DNA of 64,000 nucleotides from CAYZTY01 sp964444665 (GTDB lineage: Bacteria > Planctomycetota > Phycisphaerae > Sedimentisphaerales > CAYZTY01), in the NCBI GenBank assembly GCA_964444665.1, contig CAYUIE010000005.1:62001-126000 (forward strand), in the 5' to 3' direction. The position numbers were made by a program, and so were the translations under genes. Below are positions 25,851-34,122 of the stretch, piece by piece; within the stretch, counting starts at the first letter, position 1, and each line of letters opens with the position of its first letter. Under the pieces are notes generated by a model. It did no database searches, was not told the DNA's origin, and worked only from the letters and a program-made list of their open reading frames with translations.

Positions 25851-26636
25851 TTACGATATACTGAATACCAGTTCGTTCGTTTGTTCATCAAACGACGTTA
25901 ATCTCATCTCTTCGGCAGGTTTTGCACCGGGTATCACTGTCATCAACTCTGTCTCGCTTTGGCCCTCATCCTGGTTCCCTCTCGAATCAACAACCTTCAC
26001 TGCAAATTTATATAAACCGGCTTGCAACTGTTCGCTTGTCCAGGCAATCACATCCGCGTCAAGGCCGAACTCACCCAGGCCGAAAACCCCCTTGCCGAAA
26101 CCTATCGCCGCCGAGGCGTCAAATCCAAAATCACTCCTGCCAAACCCGCTTTGCCCAAATCCGCCTTTGTCCTGCCATGCCGGCCAGATTCTTTTCGCAG
26201 CGTTATTAACCGGCGCATCATAATCAACGTCGCCGCTGCCGTGATTCGAATAAATTTGCGCCGTCGCGTTGAATGGTAAACTCTGCCGGTGGGGCCAGCT
26301 TATTTTGACTCTGCCTGACTTCTCAAAACCCGCTTCAAGCTCACTGCTAAAGTCCAGGTCGACCAGTTCCGGCTCTACCGCGTAAACCTCTATCCTCACG
26401 GCGCTTTGCGGCGATGAAGGTATGTGCACTATCAATTCCCGCTGCTTGGAACCAAACGTAGAGCCTGCATATTCCCCGTTGACGTAAACCTGATACAATT
26501 TATCAGGCCACTCGGAATACCACCTGACCAAAGCCCTTCGTGGCTCTGCTACAATCTTGCCGTCGGCCCCGATACCTGCCGGCAGACAAAACGCTCGAAT
26601 CCTACTTATTCCGCTGCTGTTCAGTCCCACAATCAA
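25851..26636 (-). CDS. Tail appendage protein with FN3-like module and Gly-Phe repeats
   Basis: The protein contains an FN3-like domain with IYSNHGSGDVDYDAPV, shared with the protein at 22193-22879. A low-complexity insert follows (GGFGQSGFGRSDFGFD and FGKGVFGLGEFGLD), with six or more Gly-Phe dipeptides. A second beta-domain ends with VVDSRGNQDEGQSE. The Gly-Phe insert may be flexible or adhesive. The start overlaps the preceding stop by four bases (ATGA). Tail or fibre role inferred. Confidence 0.6.
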   Translation of the reverse strand: MIVGLNSSGISRIRAFCLPAGIGADGKIVAEPRRALVRWYSEWPDKLYQVYVNGEYAGSTFGSKQRELIVHIPSSPQSAVRIEVYAVEPELVDLDFSSELEAGFEKSGRVKISWPHRQSLPFNATAQIYSNHGSGDVDYDAPVNNAAKRIWPAWQDKGGFGQSGFGRSDFGFDASAAIGFGKGVFGLGEFGLDADVIAWTSEQLQAGLYKFAVKVVDSRGNQDEGQSETELMTVIPGAKPAEEMRLTSFDEQTNELVFSIS

Positions 26637-27004
26637 CCTCGCAACTGGGTGTACCTGATTTCATACTCGCAACAAACGCCGTTACCACTCGCCCCTTTAG
26701 CCTTCACCTCGAAACTATCCATCCGCAGATTTTCGTATTCCTCGCCGTTATCTAAAGTCAATGTATGTGCCTGTCCGTCCGTATAAGCGCTTATCGCGCT
26801 TATCTTCCTCCTCAGAGCCGCCTCGCTGCCGGCCCGCAGAACACCGGCCTGTTTTATCTGTCTGCCCCGCTCGCCCAAATCGATACTCAACAAACCATCC
26901 AGACCGGCTACAGTTCTTTCCACACACTCCCGTCGCTCACCGCCGGTCTGGATACTCAATTCCTCTTCATCGAAAATACATTGCCCGTCGAGTCTGGCCT
27001 TCAT
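26633..27004 (-). CDS. Small tail or baseplate component
   Basis: The 123-residue protein is beta-rich (LSIQTGGERRECVERTVAG, HTLTLDNGEEYENLRM, CCEYEIRYTQL). The layout is like small siphophage tail-tube-initiator or distal-tail proteins, but no firm family call is possible. It is ATGA-coupled to the next gene and lies 19 bases after the adaptor-like gene. Confidence 0.5.
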   Translation of the reverse strand: MKARLDGQCIFDEEELSIQTGGERRECVERTVAGLDGLLSIDLGERGRQIKQAGVLRAGSEAALRRKISAISAYTDGQAHTLTLDNGEEYENLRMDSFEVKAKGASGNGVCCEYEIRYTQLRG

Positions 27005-27023
27005 TGCTCGCTTCCCTTCAAAG

Positions 27024-27683
27024 CTATTCGCGCACTAATTTCATACTGCCGCCCAAAATCGTAATATCGCCCGCGCCATCGGAGTCCATATCGATGCTAA
27101 CCCTGCAGCGTTCCTTGGCCCTCGTAAAGAGCTTCTGATAGTGAAAACTTTTCTGCCATAAGCTGTCGCTGAACTCGCCCCTGCTCGCAATAATCGCGTA
27201 CACGTTTGCAAGCACGGCAAAAACCGAAACCTGTCTTAATACCCCCGCGTCTGAAATGTCTTCTGCTTCAAAAACGCTGTTGGGACAGCCCGGCCTTAAA
27301 CCAAAATGCTGTGTAAGCTGAAAAAACACCTCGTTTGCCTGCGGCTTGAAAGTACTGATGCGATACGATATCCCAGTACTTGCGGGCGGTGCTACCGCAT
27401 CACCCTCTCTGTCGGCCCGTAAAACTGAAACTGTAAGCTGACTCACCGAATCCACCGAAATAATCTCGTAACAACCGTCCAATGCCAAATCCGACGACTG
27501 TAAATATATGACCCCTCCTGATTCAACACCCGCAGCTATAAAATCCTCACCACTCTTCGTAAACGTCGTCCCGTTCAGCGCTCCATCCATCCCAGATGTC
27601 AGCACCTGGCTGGAAAAGTGAAGCTCGCCGAACAACACAGGCTCATATCTCAAAATATCAACGTCATCTGAAAAACTTAACAT
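27024..27683 (-). CDS. Head-tail adaptor-like protein
   Basis: The N-terminal half is beta-rich (FIAAGVESGGVIYLQSSDLA, CYEIISVDSVSQLTVSVL). The C-terminal half is helical (VLRQVSVFAVLANVYAIIAS, LWQKSFHYQKLFTRAKERC), resembling head-completion or adaptor proteins that bind the portal. It follows the major capsid gene after a pair of hairpins. The assignment rests on order and fold pattern. The GAGAAGAAAAGGAG upstream provides a good ribosome-binding site. Confidence 0.5.
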   Translation of the reverse strand: MLSFSDDVDILRYEPVLFGELHFSSQVLTSGMDGALNGTTFTKSGEDFIAAGVESGGVIYLQSSDLALDGCYEIISVDSVSQLTVSVLRADREGDAVAPPASTGISYRISTFKPQANEVFFQLTQHFGLRPGCPNSVFEAEDISDAGVLRQVSVFAVLANVYAIIASRGEFSDSLWQKSFHYQKLFTRAKERCRVSIDMDSDGAGDITILGGSMKLVRE

Positions 27684-27709
27684 CGCTTACTCCTTTTCTT
27701 CTCTCGCAG

Positions 27710-27766
27710 GAACCGTGGCCCCGGTCTCATCGGGACTACGGTTCACACGAGAGCAGCTCGTGTGAA
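27710..27766 (-). promoter_or_regulatory. Two consecutive hairpins between capsid and adaptor genes
   Basis: GAACCGT (27710) pairs with ACGGTTC (to 27744), enclosing an inner CCCG/CGGG stem. TTCACACGAG (27742-27751) pairs perfectly with CTCGTGTGAA (27757-27766) around a five-base loop. Three bases are shared, so the hairpins may be partly exclusive. No T-run follows on the minus strand, so they may slow or process the transcript rather than stop it. Confidence 0.55.
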
Positions 27767-27789
27767 TTTATGCCTTAGGTAAGTGAAAA

Positions 27790-28944
27790 TTAACTCGTAC
27801 TAAGGTCCCTGATAAAACCGCTTGCCGCCTCGTTCCGAAGTTCCAGCGTGTACTCGCCAATCAATTCACCGCACTCATAATCCCCGCTGCTGGCCAACGG
27901 CTTGAAAGAAAAGCTCCGACCGGCCAGTGGCAGCGCGCCGGCCCGTGACGAATCCAGAAGAAGAACTGCATCCTGTGGCATCCACCGCGTAACGATAATC
28001 CTGCAAAGACCAAAGTCGCTTTCGTAATAGTCAACCTTGTCCTTAAAGGTCGTATCAACGGCCCCGTAACTCCGCGAGCTACCTAAAAAGGCGTTGATTT
28101 TTCGCTTCTGGAAACCGTTAACAACCACAAGGTCGACGTTGCCGTTGCTGCTTTCCCAAATCTTTCTAAGCACGTAGTTCAGCTTCGTCTCGTCAAGGTC
28201 CGTGCCCGAAGGGAAACCGGCCTCGCCGGTGTGGAATACATTAGTTGAAAGATGCTGCACAATTCCCTTCATCGTTCGCCTGACACTACCTGAGCCTTCA
28301 GGGTTGCTCGTCGGCTGGCCGCCGTTGATTACCGTGTTTTCAAGGTCCCGTATAAGCTCACGCAGTCTTTCCTGCTTTTGATAATCTATCTCATCGGCAA
28401 GACCAAGCTGACTTGCTGCCATATCCGTCCCGCTCACCTCCACCGTCGCCGCGAATATCTGCGTGTAATTGCTGCATCTGCTTCGGTTCGTAAATCTCGC
28501 GCCCGGCTTGTCCGCGCCCTCGAGCGCCGCGTTGCCGAGGATGTTGATTACCTGGTTGTCCGCCAGGTCCTCCGCCGTCGTGCCGGCATACCCGCGAACC
28601 ACGGTCAGCGTATCACTGTTAATCGCCGTTACCAGCATCAGCTCTTCCGAGCCTTCCACCTGGACCTGGTCGCCGACTCTGAACCTGCTGCCGTTATCGA
28701 CGTCGAACTGCGTATCCGTTGCCGGGTCACTATACGTGCTGTCGTTTATCGCGTCCTTATTCGGCAAAAGCTCATCCTCTAACCATTCATGATGCGTGCT
28801 TCTCGCCGCCCGCAGCGGGTCTCCAAGCGCATCTAAAAGAGGTGTCTCATAAGGTGAAATAATTCCAATCAAATCCGAAACATCTTCAGCCAGCTCCGGT
28901 AACGTGCTGCCGGCCGAATACGTCGCTTTTCCTGTAAATGCCAT
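27790..28944 (-). CDS. Major capsid protein, SU10/DUF5309-like
   Basis: The 384-residue protein has features of the SU10-type HK97-fold capsid family: an N-terminal YSAGSTLPELAEDVSDLIGI-like arm, ISPYETPLLDALG, an inserted beta-domain (FRVGDQVQVEGSEELMLVTA), and a helical core (QERLRELIRDLENTVINGGQ, VDLVVVNGFQKRKINAF). It is preceded by the scaffold gene and portal gene in the usual order. The reading frame is intact with no stops. Ribosome-binding sequence AGGAG lies at normal distance. No capsid protease is visible, consistent with a scaffold-type assembly. Confidence 0.8.
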   Translation of the reverse strand: MAFTGKATYSAGSTLPELAEDVSDLIGIISPYETPLLDALGDPLRAARSTHHEWLEDELLPNKDAINDSTYSDPATDTQFDVDNGSRFRVGDQVQVEGSEELMLVTAINSDTLTVVRGYAGTTAEDLADNQVINILGNAALEGADKPGARFTNRSRCSNYTQIFAATVEVSGTDMAASQLGLADEIDYQKQERLRELIRDLENTVINGGQPTSNPEGSGSVRRTMKGIVQHLSTNVFHTGEAGFPSGTDLDETKLNYVLRKIWESSNGNVDLVVVNGFQKRKINAFLGSSRSYGAVDTTFKDKVDYYESDFGLCRIIVTRWMPQDAVLLLDSSRAGALPLAGRSFSFKPLASSGDYECGELIGEYTLELRNEAASGFIRDLSTS

Positions 28945-28987
28945 TTCTCTTCACTCCTTTTATCTAACGATTCTTTTTCTCTTAAAC

Positions 28988-29509
28988 TCACACAACACTT
29001 CGTCGCAGCTTCAGGTACTCCAGCAGGTCGCCCCTGTGCCCGCTCCTCGCGGCCCTCTGGGCCGCTCTTTCAACGATGCTTTGTCCACTTGTGTTTTTCT
29101 GCTTGACCCCCGAGGTCTTGGACGGACTCAAATGCAAGCCTGCATCACTAAACAAATACTGTTTTTCCCTCCTAAGCTGCTCAACCACTTCATCCATGTC
29201 CGAATCGCCGCGCTCTTCTATTCGGGATTTCGCAACCGAAACAGCCGCTTCGAGGTCGCTCACACCCGCAGAAATCAGCTTCGTAACAAGTTCGTTTTCC
29301 AATTCAATCCTGCCGACCTTTTCGCAAAGCTTCTCGTTCTGTGATTTGGCCTTTGCAACTTCTTCCTTTAACATAGCTGCCTTGCGCTCCGCGCTCTGCG
29401 CTCTCCTGCGATAGCGAATCGATTCCGAAATCGGCACCAGCTTCTCTTCCTGTGTCGTTTCATCCTCTCCCGACTTGTCGGGGCCGGTCTCAATTACAGA
29501 TTCATTCAT
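28988..29509 (-). CDS. Scaffold-like coiled-coil protein
   Basis: The 173-residue protein is acidic at the N-terminus and has a long coiled coil (about residues 30-90, AERKAAMLKEEVAKAKSQNE), then a charged helical C-terminus ending in basic residues (AAQRAARSGHRGDLLEYLKL). This is typical of phage internal scaffolds, and the gene lies between portal and capsid genes, as scaffolds do. No protease motif is present. It is 11 bases from the portal gene. Confidence 0.7.
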   Translation of the reverse strand: MNESVIETGPDKSGEDETTQEEKLVPISESIRYRRRAQSAERKAAMLKEEVAKAKSQNEKLCEKVGRIELENELVTKLISAGVSDLEAAVSVAKSRIEERGDSDMDEVVEQLRREKQYLFSDAGLHLSPSKTSGVKQKNTSGQSIVERAAQRAARSGHRGDLLEYLKLRRSVV

Positions 29510-29520
29510 TTAAAACCCCT

Positions 29521-31071
29521 CTACTCTGCGGCCTCATAGCCTAATTCTCTGAGCACCTGCTCTTGTGAAACTCCCAGCTCCTTCTTAACCTGCGCTTCTT
29601 GCAGCTTCTCCATAATGTTCTCAGGCAGTGGGCTTGGAAAAATAATCTCGATATCCCTCTCGGAGCTGCCGTTCGGATAAACTCCCGTCTTATCAAGTAT
29701 CTGGAGAACTAACCGACAGATTCTCTTCACTCCCTCACCGTAGCTGAATCTCTTCCGTTCCGTCCTTGCCAGCATCCCCATCAACACAATCTTCAAAGCC
29801 ACCGCGCTTGTAAGATTACCTAATTTTTCCTTTAACACTCCCGCCACCACCGGCGTAACACCGCTGCTTTTGTCCATAGCTTCTCTTATCTCGGTAATAT
29901 GAAAATCCTCGCTGTTGGTCCTCGGCTCTCCACCAAACTCTTCTATCTTGGCGTCGAGATTGTCGGTGCACCACATCCTGCCTGGCGATACGGGTCTTTC
30001 TTCAATTCCCTCAATCCCCTTTGCAAGGTACATCTTGAACGATTGAAAAGTAATCCTGTTGGCCCGGTCGCTCAGCCTCGTGTTCAGCTCATCCTGAAGC
30101 GGTATCAAGGGCTCCACGTCGCTTTGCCCCTCGTAGTAATACGGCTGGGCGACGTTTTGTATATGAACAACGGGAATCAGTCCGAACGGATTCGTACCCT
30201 GCGCAACAAGCTCCTTGTTCTCATATCTCTGCCAAAGCCCCGGCCCTAAAACCTCCGTCACCGCAACTATCTCGCGCAACCCTCCACCCGACTGTCTTCC
30301 CAGAAGGCGAGAAAGAAAACTATTCTTCCTGCTCAAAGAGTTTTTCTGCTGCCCGAAGTGCTGAATGTAGTATTTGGTTTTCTTGTAGTCGTTCTCATCC
30401 AGGATTGGCAGTGCTCTCAATGCCTCAATAAGCTCAAGGTCGATTGCCTGCGCAAGCTCGATAATCTTCTCAAAGGATGAAGGTTGGGTAGGCTTGAAGG
30501 AGGTTCGTTCCGCAACGCTTTCGCCAGGCCTGACTACACAGTCAACAAACCCGTAAACGCTTCCGAGCACCGCCATATCCTGAAAAAAGCTAATACCGCC
30601 GTTGGCCTCGAACACCGCCTTTAGAATCTTCCCAATTTCTGCGCGTCTTCGGCCGTCCGGCGCCTTCGAAACTAAACTGATTGGCTTACCGAATAGAAAA
30701 TCCGACATCGCGTTGATTCGCCACCCGATATCGTTCTCGATAACTACCTCTTTTCTCTGCAAATCTCTGACCGCCGTGCCTGCGAATATTCCTCCGCCCG
30801 CAGAATGCACAACGCCCGTAATTCGGCTTGGCAGCCCGTATTCCTGCGCCTGAACATAACATCGACTTGAGTCGTTGTACTTGCTCTCGACCGCGCTCAA
30901 TCCCGACTGCCCGTGGCTTCGCCCCGAGGCGAGCTCGCTCATCCGGTTCGCGTAATAATCCCACAGCTTCCCGAAATGGCGTTCAACCTCGACGGACTTC
31001 TCATCGACGAGCCACTCGACATATTCTTCGCTTAGCTGCTGGTCTTCGAAAACACCAAAATCAAATCCCAT
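29521..31071 (-). CDS. Phage portal protein (SPP1 gp6-like)
   Basis: The portal is the dodecameric channel at the capsid vertex. This 516-residue protein has the portal-type wing and stem pattern. GWRINAMSDFLFGKPISLV lies near residue 115, GTNPFGLIPVVHIQN with QDELNTRLSDRANRI in the clip region, and GVTPVVAGVLKEKLGNLTS with an ALKIVLMGMLARTERKR helix later. It is the first gene of the cluster, preceded by AGGGGAG. A large terminase gene, normally just upstream, is absent; the next 560 bases are non-coding. Confidence 0.8.
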   Translation of the reverse strand: MGFDFGVFEDQQLSEEYVEWLVDEKSVEVERHFGKLWDYYANRMSELASGRSHGQSGLSAVESKYNDSSRCYVQAQEYGLPSRITGVVHSAGGGIFAGTAVRDLQRKEVVIENDIGWRINAMSDFLFGKPISLVSKAPDGRRRAEIGKILKAVFEANGGISFFQDMAVLGSVYGFVDCVVRPGESVAERTSFKPTQPSSFEKIIELAQAIDLELIEALRALPILDENDYKKTKYYIQHFGQQKNSLSRKNSFLSRLLGRQSGGGLREIVAVTEVLGPGLWQRYENKELVAQGTNPFGLIPVVHIQNVAQPYYYEGQSDVEPLIPLQDELNTRLSDRANRITFQSFKMYLAKGIEGIEERPVSPGRMWCTDNLDAKIEEFGGEPRTNSEDFHITEIREAMDKSSGVTPVVAGVLKEKLGNLTSAVALKIVLMGMLARTERKRFSYGEGVKRICRLVLQILDKTGVYPNGSSERDIEIIFPSPLPENIMEKLQEAQVKKELGVSQEQVLRELGYEAAE

Positions 31072-31632
31072 TTCTCCCCTCTTTTCTTTTTTCCGTTTTT
31101 CCCATTTTTGACTTCTGCCAAAAAAATTCGTCCCCCCACTATTGGCCGAACCTGCGCGTTTTGGCGAAAAATCGGGGTATTTTTAGGGCTGCAAAAAAGC
31201 TAAGTGCTTGTTATATAAGGAGATAAATTTTTTTATTTTTTTCACAAATCCCCCAAAACCACCTGCGCGTTTTGTTCTATGTGTCTTTATAAGACATGCA
31301 ATTATGTTAAGTCTTCGTAATCGTAAAATAAAAGAACTTAATATCGTATCACGTAAACGTAGTCGTAAACGTAATAAAAAAAAATCTCAGACGTAGCACG
31401 TATACGTATTACGTCTATTTTCTATGTGATTACGTTTACGTATTACGTTACGTATTTACGTATACGTAATAGCAAATCCCGTTCCAGCCCCGATCTGTCG
31501 GAGTGATGCGGGTTCTATGCCATTTTCGACACTGAACACAACGATTTGCTTTACAACGGCCTCATAAATTAAAAGTGAAAAAAGATATTAATACACCGTC
31601 CTGTAAATATGAAAGAAAGCAGGTCAAGCAAT
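31072..31632. other. Non-coding gap upstream of the portal gene
   Basis: This 561-base stretch separates the phage-like cluster from the sugar transporter. It contains no convincing gene and no terminase or small terminase. It is AT-rich and includes the ACGT array listed separately. It may hold the promoter and operator of the portal operon. Confidence 0.6.
31351..31470. repeat. ACGT/TACGTA-rich direct and inverted repeat array
   Basis: About 13 ACGT tetramers occur in 120 bases, many as TACGTA or TTACGT (for example ACGTATACGTATTACGT). Arms are both direct and palindromic. It is about 280 bases upstream of the portal start. It could be an operator array, or a member of a degenerate CGTAT-type repeat such as that at 61953. 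Confidence 0.7.
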
Positions 31633-32595
31633 CTAATTAATTTGACTGAGTTTTCTTTTTTCGTGACGGTGCTGGAGGGTGAAATCGACAACAGCGCCGG
31701 CCAGAATAACAGCGCCGAGGACGGCGAAGTCCAGAGAGCTCGGTATGCCTAAAAGGTTGACGAAATTACGCAATACCAAAATCAATGTAGTCCCAATCAG
31801 GATGCCGGGGATGGAGCCCTGGCCGCCACGCAATGAACAGCCTCCAAGGACGGCGCTTGCAATAGCATACAACTCGTAAAAATTGCCATGGGCGCTGGGT
31901 GAAACGGAATTGGTATAAAAGGCAAGCAAAATGGCCGAGACAGCAGCCAGCAGGGTCGAAATTACATAAGCGCCGACGATAACGGCCGAGGTGTTGACGC
32001 CGGAGAAGCGCGTGGCCTCTTCGTTGCGGCCTACTGCGAATAGATACCGGCCATAGACGGAATGGTGCAGGACAATCCACATTATAAAGGCGATTACCAG
32101 CAGAAAGACAAACGGCATCGGAAGTCCGAATAATTTGCCGGCCGTGATTCTCTGGAGAGTCTCGAAGCCGGTGCAGTAGCCGAAGCCCTGGGTCTGGTCG
32201 TTGGCGATGTAGCGGGCGAGGCCTCGATAAAAGAGCAGACCGCAGAGCGTTACAATGAACGGCTGGATTTTGAGCTTTGTGACGAGCAGGCCGTGACATA
32301 AACCCAAAATGGCGCCCGTCAGAAGTATCGCGCCCACAGCGATTGGCCACGGCCAGGACCAGTTGACAAGCTCGAAGCACAGCAGGATGCCGAGTAGTGA
32401 AAAGACGGAGCCGACGGACAGGTCGATACCGCCTGTGATGATGACTATACCGACGCCGATACTGAAGATGCCGAACATTCCAATCAGCCGGGAGGTGTTC
32501 TGGAGATTGGTGGTGCTGAGAAACTGGGGATTGGCTATAGAAACTGCGGTGCAGAGCACAACGAGAATCAGCAATATCGGTAATTCCTTCTTCAT
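31633..32595 (-). CDS. rbsC: Ribose-type sugar ABC transporter permease
   Basis: The 320-residue protein has eight to ten transmembrane segments and the BPD_transp_2/RbsC pattern (GIVIITGGIDLSVGSVFSLL near the N-terminus, GGCSLRGGQGSIPGILIGT near the C-terminus). It is the membrane channel of a carbohydrate importer. Its start overlaps the ATPase stop by four bases. Sugar specificity is not visible; no kinase or isomerase is adjacent. Confidence 0.92.
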   Translation of the reverse strand: MKKELPILLILVVLCTAVSIANPQFLSTTNLQNTSRLIGMFGIFSIGVGIVIITGGIDLSVGSVFSLLGILLCFELVNWSWPWPIAVGAILLTGAILGLCHGLLVTKLKIQPFIVTLCGLLFYRGLARYIANDQTQGFGYCTGFETLQRITAGKLFGLPMPFVFLLVIAFIMWIVLHHSVYGRYLFAVGRNEEATRFSGVNTSAVIVGAYVISTLLAAVSAILLAFYTNSVSPSAHGNFYELYAIASAVLGGCSLRGGQGSIPGILIGTTLILVLRNFVNLLGIPSSLDFAVLGAVILAGAVVDFTLQHRHEKRKLSQIN

Positions 32596-34115
32596 TCGGC
32601 ATACCTTTCAGTTCCGCCGCCGACGGCCAGTTGCATTACCTTTTCCTCGTCGAAGTCCTGACGCTCGAGGATACCTGTGATTCGGCCTTCGTGCATAACG
32701 GCGATACGGTCGCTGACACCGAGTATTTCTTCCATGTCAGAGCTTATTATAATAACCACTACTCCCTTTTCGGCAAGGTTCCGCATAATATGATAAATCT
32801 CGGATTTTGAGCCGACGTCGATTCCGCGGGTCGGCTCGTCGAAGATTATAACCTTCGGCTCGAGAGCAAGCCATTTGGCAAGTACAACTTTCTGCTGATT
32901 GCCGCCGCTGAGATTGCTGACGAGCGTCTCGACGGAAGGGATTTTTACGGACAATGACTCGGCCTGTGACTTAGCGATGGCCTTTTCCTTTTTTTTCATT
33001 ATGAGTCCTGCGACAGCGTAACGGTCCAGCCGCGGCAGGGTGATGTTCTGGCGAAATGTCATTTCGACGATAAGGCCTGATTTTCTTCGGTCTTCGGGGA
33101 CGAGGTAGATTCCATTTTCGATAGCGTCTTTGGCGCAGTTGATTCGAAGCTTACGCCCGGCCATAGAGACAGAGCCGCTAATCGGTTTATCAACACCGAA
33201 GATGGCGCGGGCCATTTCGCTTCGGCCTGCTCCGATGAGTCCTGCGAAACCGAGAATCTGTCCCTTTGCGGCCTCGAAGCTGATACGCTGGGTGGGCCAG
33301 GCTGTGGTGATTAGGTCGGTGACATTAAAATAAGCGGTCTGTGTTTTCGTCGTCGGAGGTATGAAGTAGTCTTCCAAATCCCTGCCTATCATCAGGCGGA
33401 CCATCCTGTCGTGGCTTATCTCGTCGAGGGACAGCAAGCCGGCGTTGGCGCCGTCGCGGAGGACAACGACACGGTCGGCACACTCCTTGACTTCGGCGAG
33501 CCGATGCGAGATGTAAATGATACTGACGCCATCGTTGCGCAACTGGCGGATGACCTCGAACAGACGTTTTGTCTCGGCGAGGGTAAGGCTGGAGGTCGGC
33601 TCATCCATTATCAGAAGGCGGGCGTTGAGGGACAGGGCCTTCGCAATTTCGACTATTTGCTGAGAGGCGATAGAAAGCTCGCCAAGAGGGGTATCGGCCG
33701 GCAAGTTGAGGCCGAGGCGTCTGAGGTGCACTTTTGTCTGCTCGTACATTTTTCGGCGATTTATGATTTTAAGCGGTCCGAAGCAAAGCGGCTCTCTGCC
33801 GAGAAAGACATTTGCAGCAATGGTTAGATTATCGAGGACGTTGAGTTCCTGATGAATGAAACCTATCCCAAGGCTGATGGCATCGGAGACGTTGCGAATG
33901 TTTACTATTTTGCCGGCGAGCTTGACGGAGCCCGAGTCGGGTTGCAGGATTCCGCCGATGACGTTCATCAGCGTTGATTTGCCGGCGCCGTTTTCGCCAA
34001 TTAGTGCAACGACCTCGCCGGTGTGCACGGTAAGGCTGACGTTATCGAGGGCCTTTACACCGGGAAAGGTCTTCGTGATATTCTGTGCTTCGAGTAACGG
34101 TGTCTTTGCAACCAT
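32592..34115 (-). CDS. rbsA: Ribose-type sugar ABC transporter ATPase
   Basis: This is a double-cassette ATPase. The first half has GENGAGKSTLMN (Walker A), LSIASQQIVEIAKAL and LLIMDEPTSSL. The second half has the degenerate GLIGAGRSEMAR, typical of CUT2 importers, plus LSGGNQQKVVLAKWL and IIFDEPTRGID. The length of 507 residues is standard. It is 7 bases downstream of the binding-protein gene and overlaps the permease gene. The symbol reflects family, not proven ribose transport. Confidence 0.93.
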   Translation of the reverse strand: MVAKTPLLEAQNITKTFPGVKALDNVSLTVHTGEVVALIGENGAGKSTLMNVIGGILQPDSGSVKLAGKIVNIRNVSDAISLGIGFIHQELNVLDNLTIAANVFLGREPLCFGPLKIINRRKMYEQTKVHLRRLGLNLPADTPLGELSIASQQIVEIAKALSLNARLLIMDEPTSSLTLAETKRLFEVIRQLRNDGVSIIYISHRLAEVKECADRVVVLRDGANAGLLSLDEISHDRMVRLMIGRDLEDYFIPPTTKTQTAYFNVTDLITTAWPTQRISFEAAKGQILGFAGLIGAGRSEMARAIFGVDKPISGSVSMAGRKLRINCAKDAIENGIYLVPEDRRKSGLIVEMTFRQNITLPRLDRYAVAGLIMKKKEKAIAKSQAESLSVKIPSVETLVSNLSGGNQQKVVLAKWLALEPKVIIFDEPTRGIDVGSKSEIYHIMRNLAEKGVVVIIISSDMEEILGVSDRIAVMHEGRITGILERQDFDEEKVMQLAVGGGTERYAE

Positions 34116-34122
34116 GCCGCGT

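Noticed and set aside
19096..31071. Extracellular contractile injection system or tailocin
   Set aside because: Portal, scaffold and capsid genes are present and no sheath, tube or AAA+ recycling ATPase was recognised.
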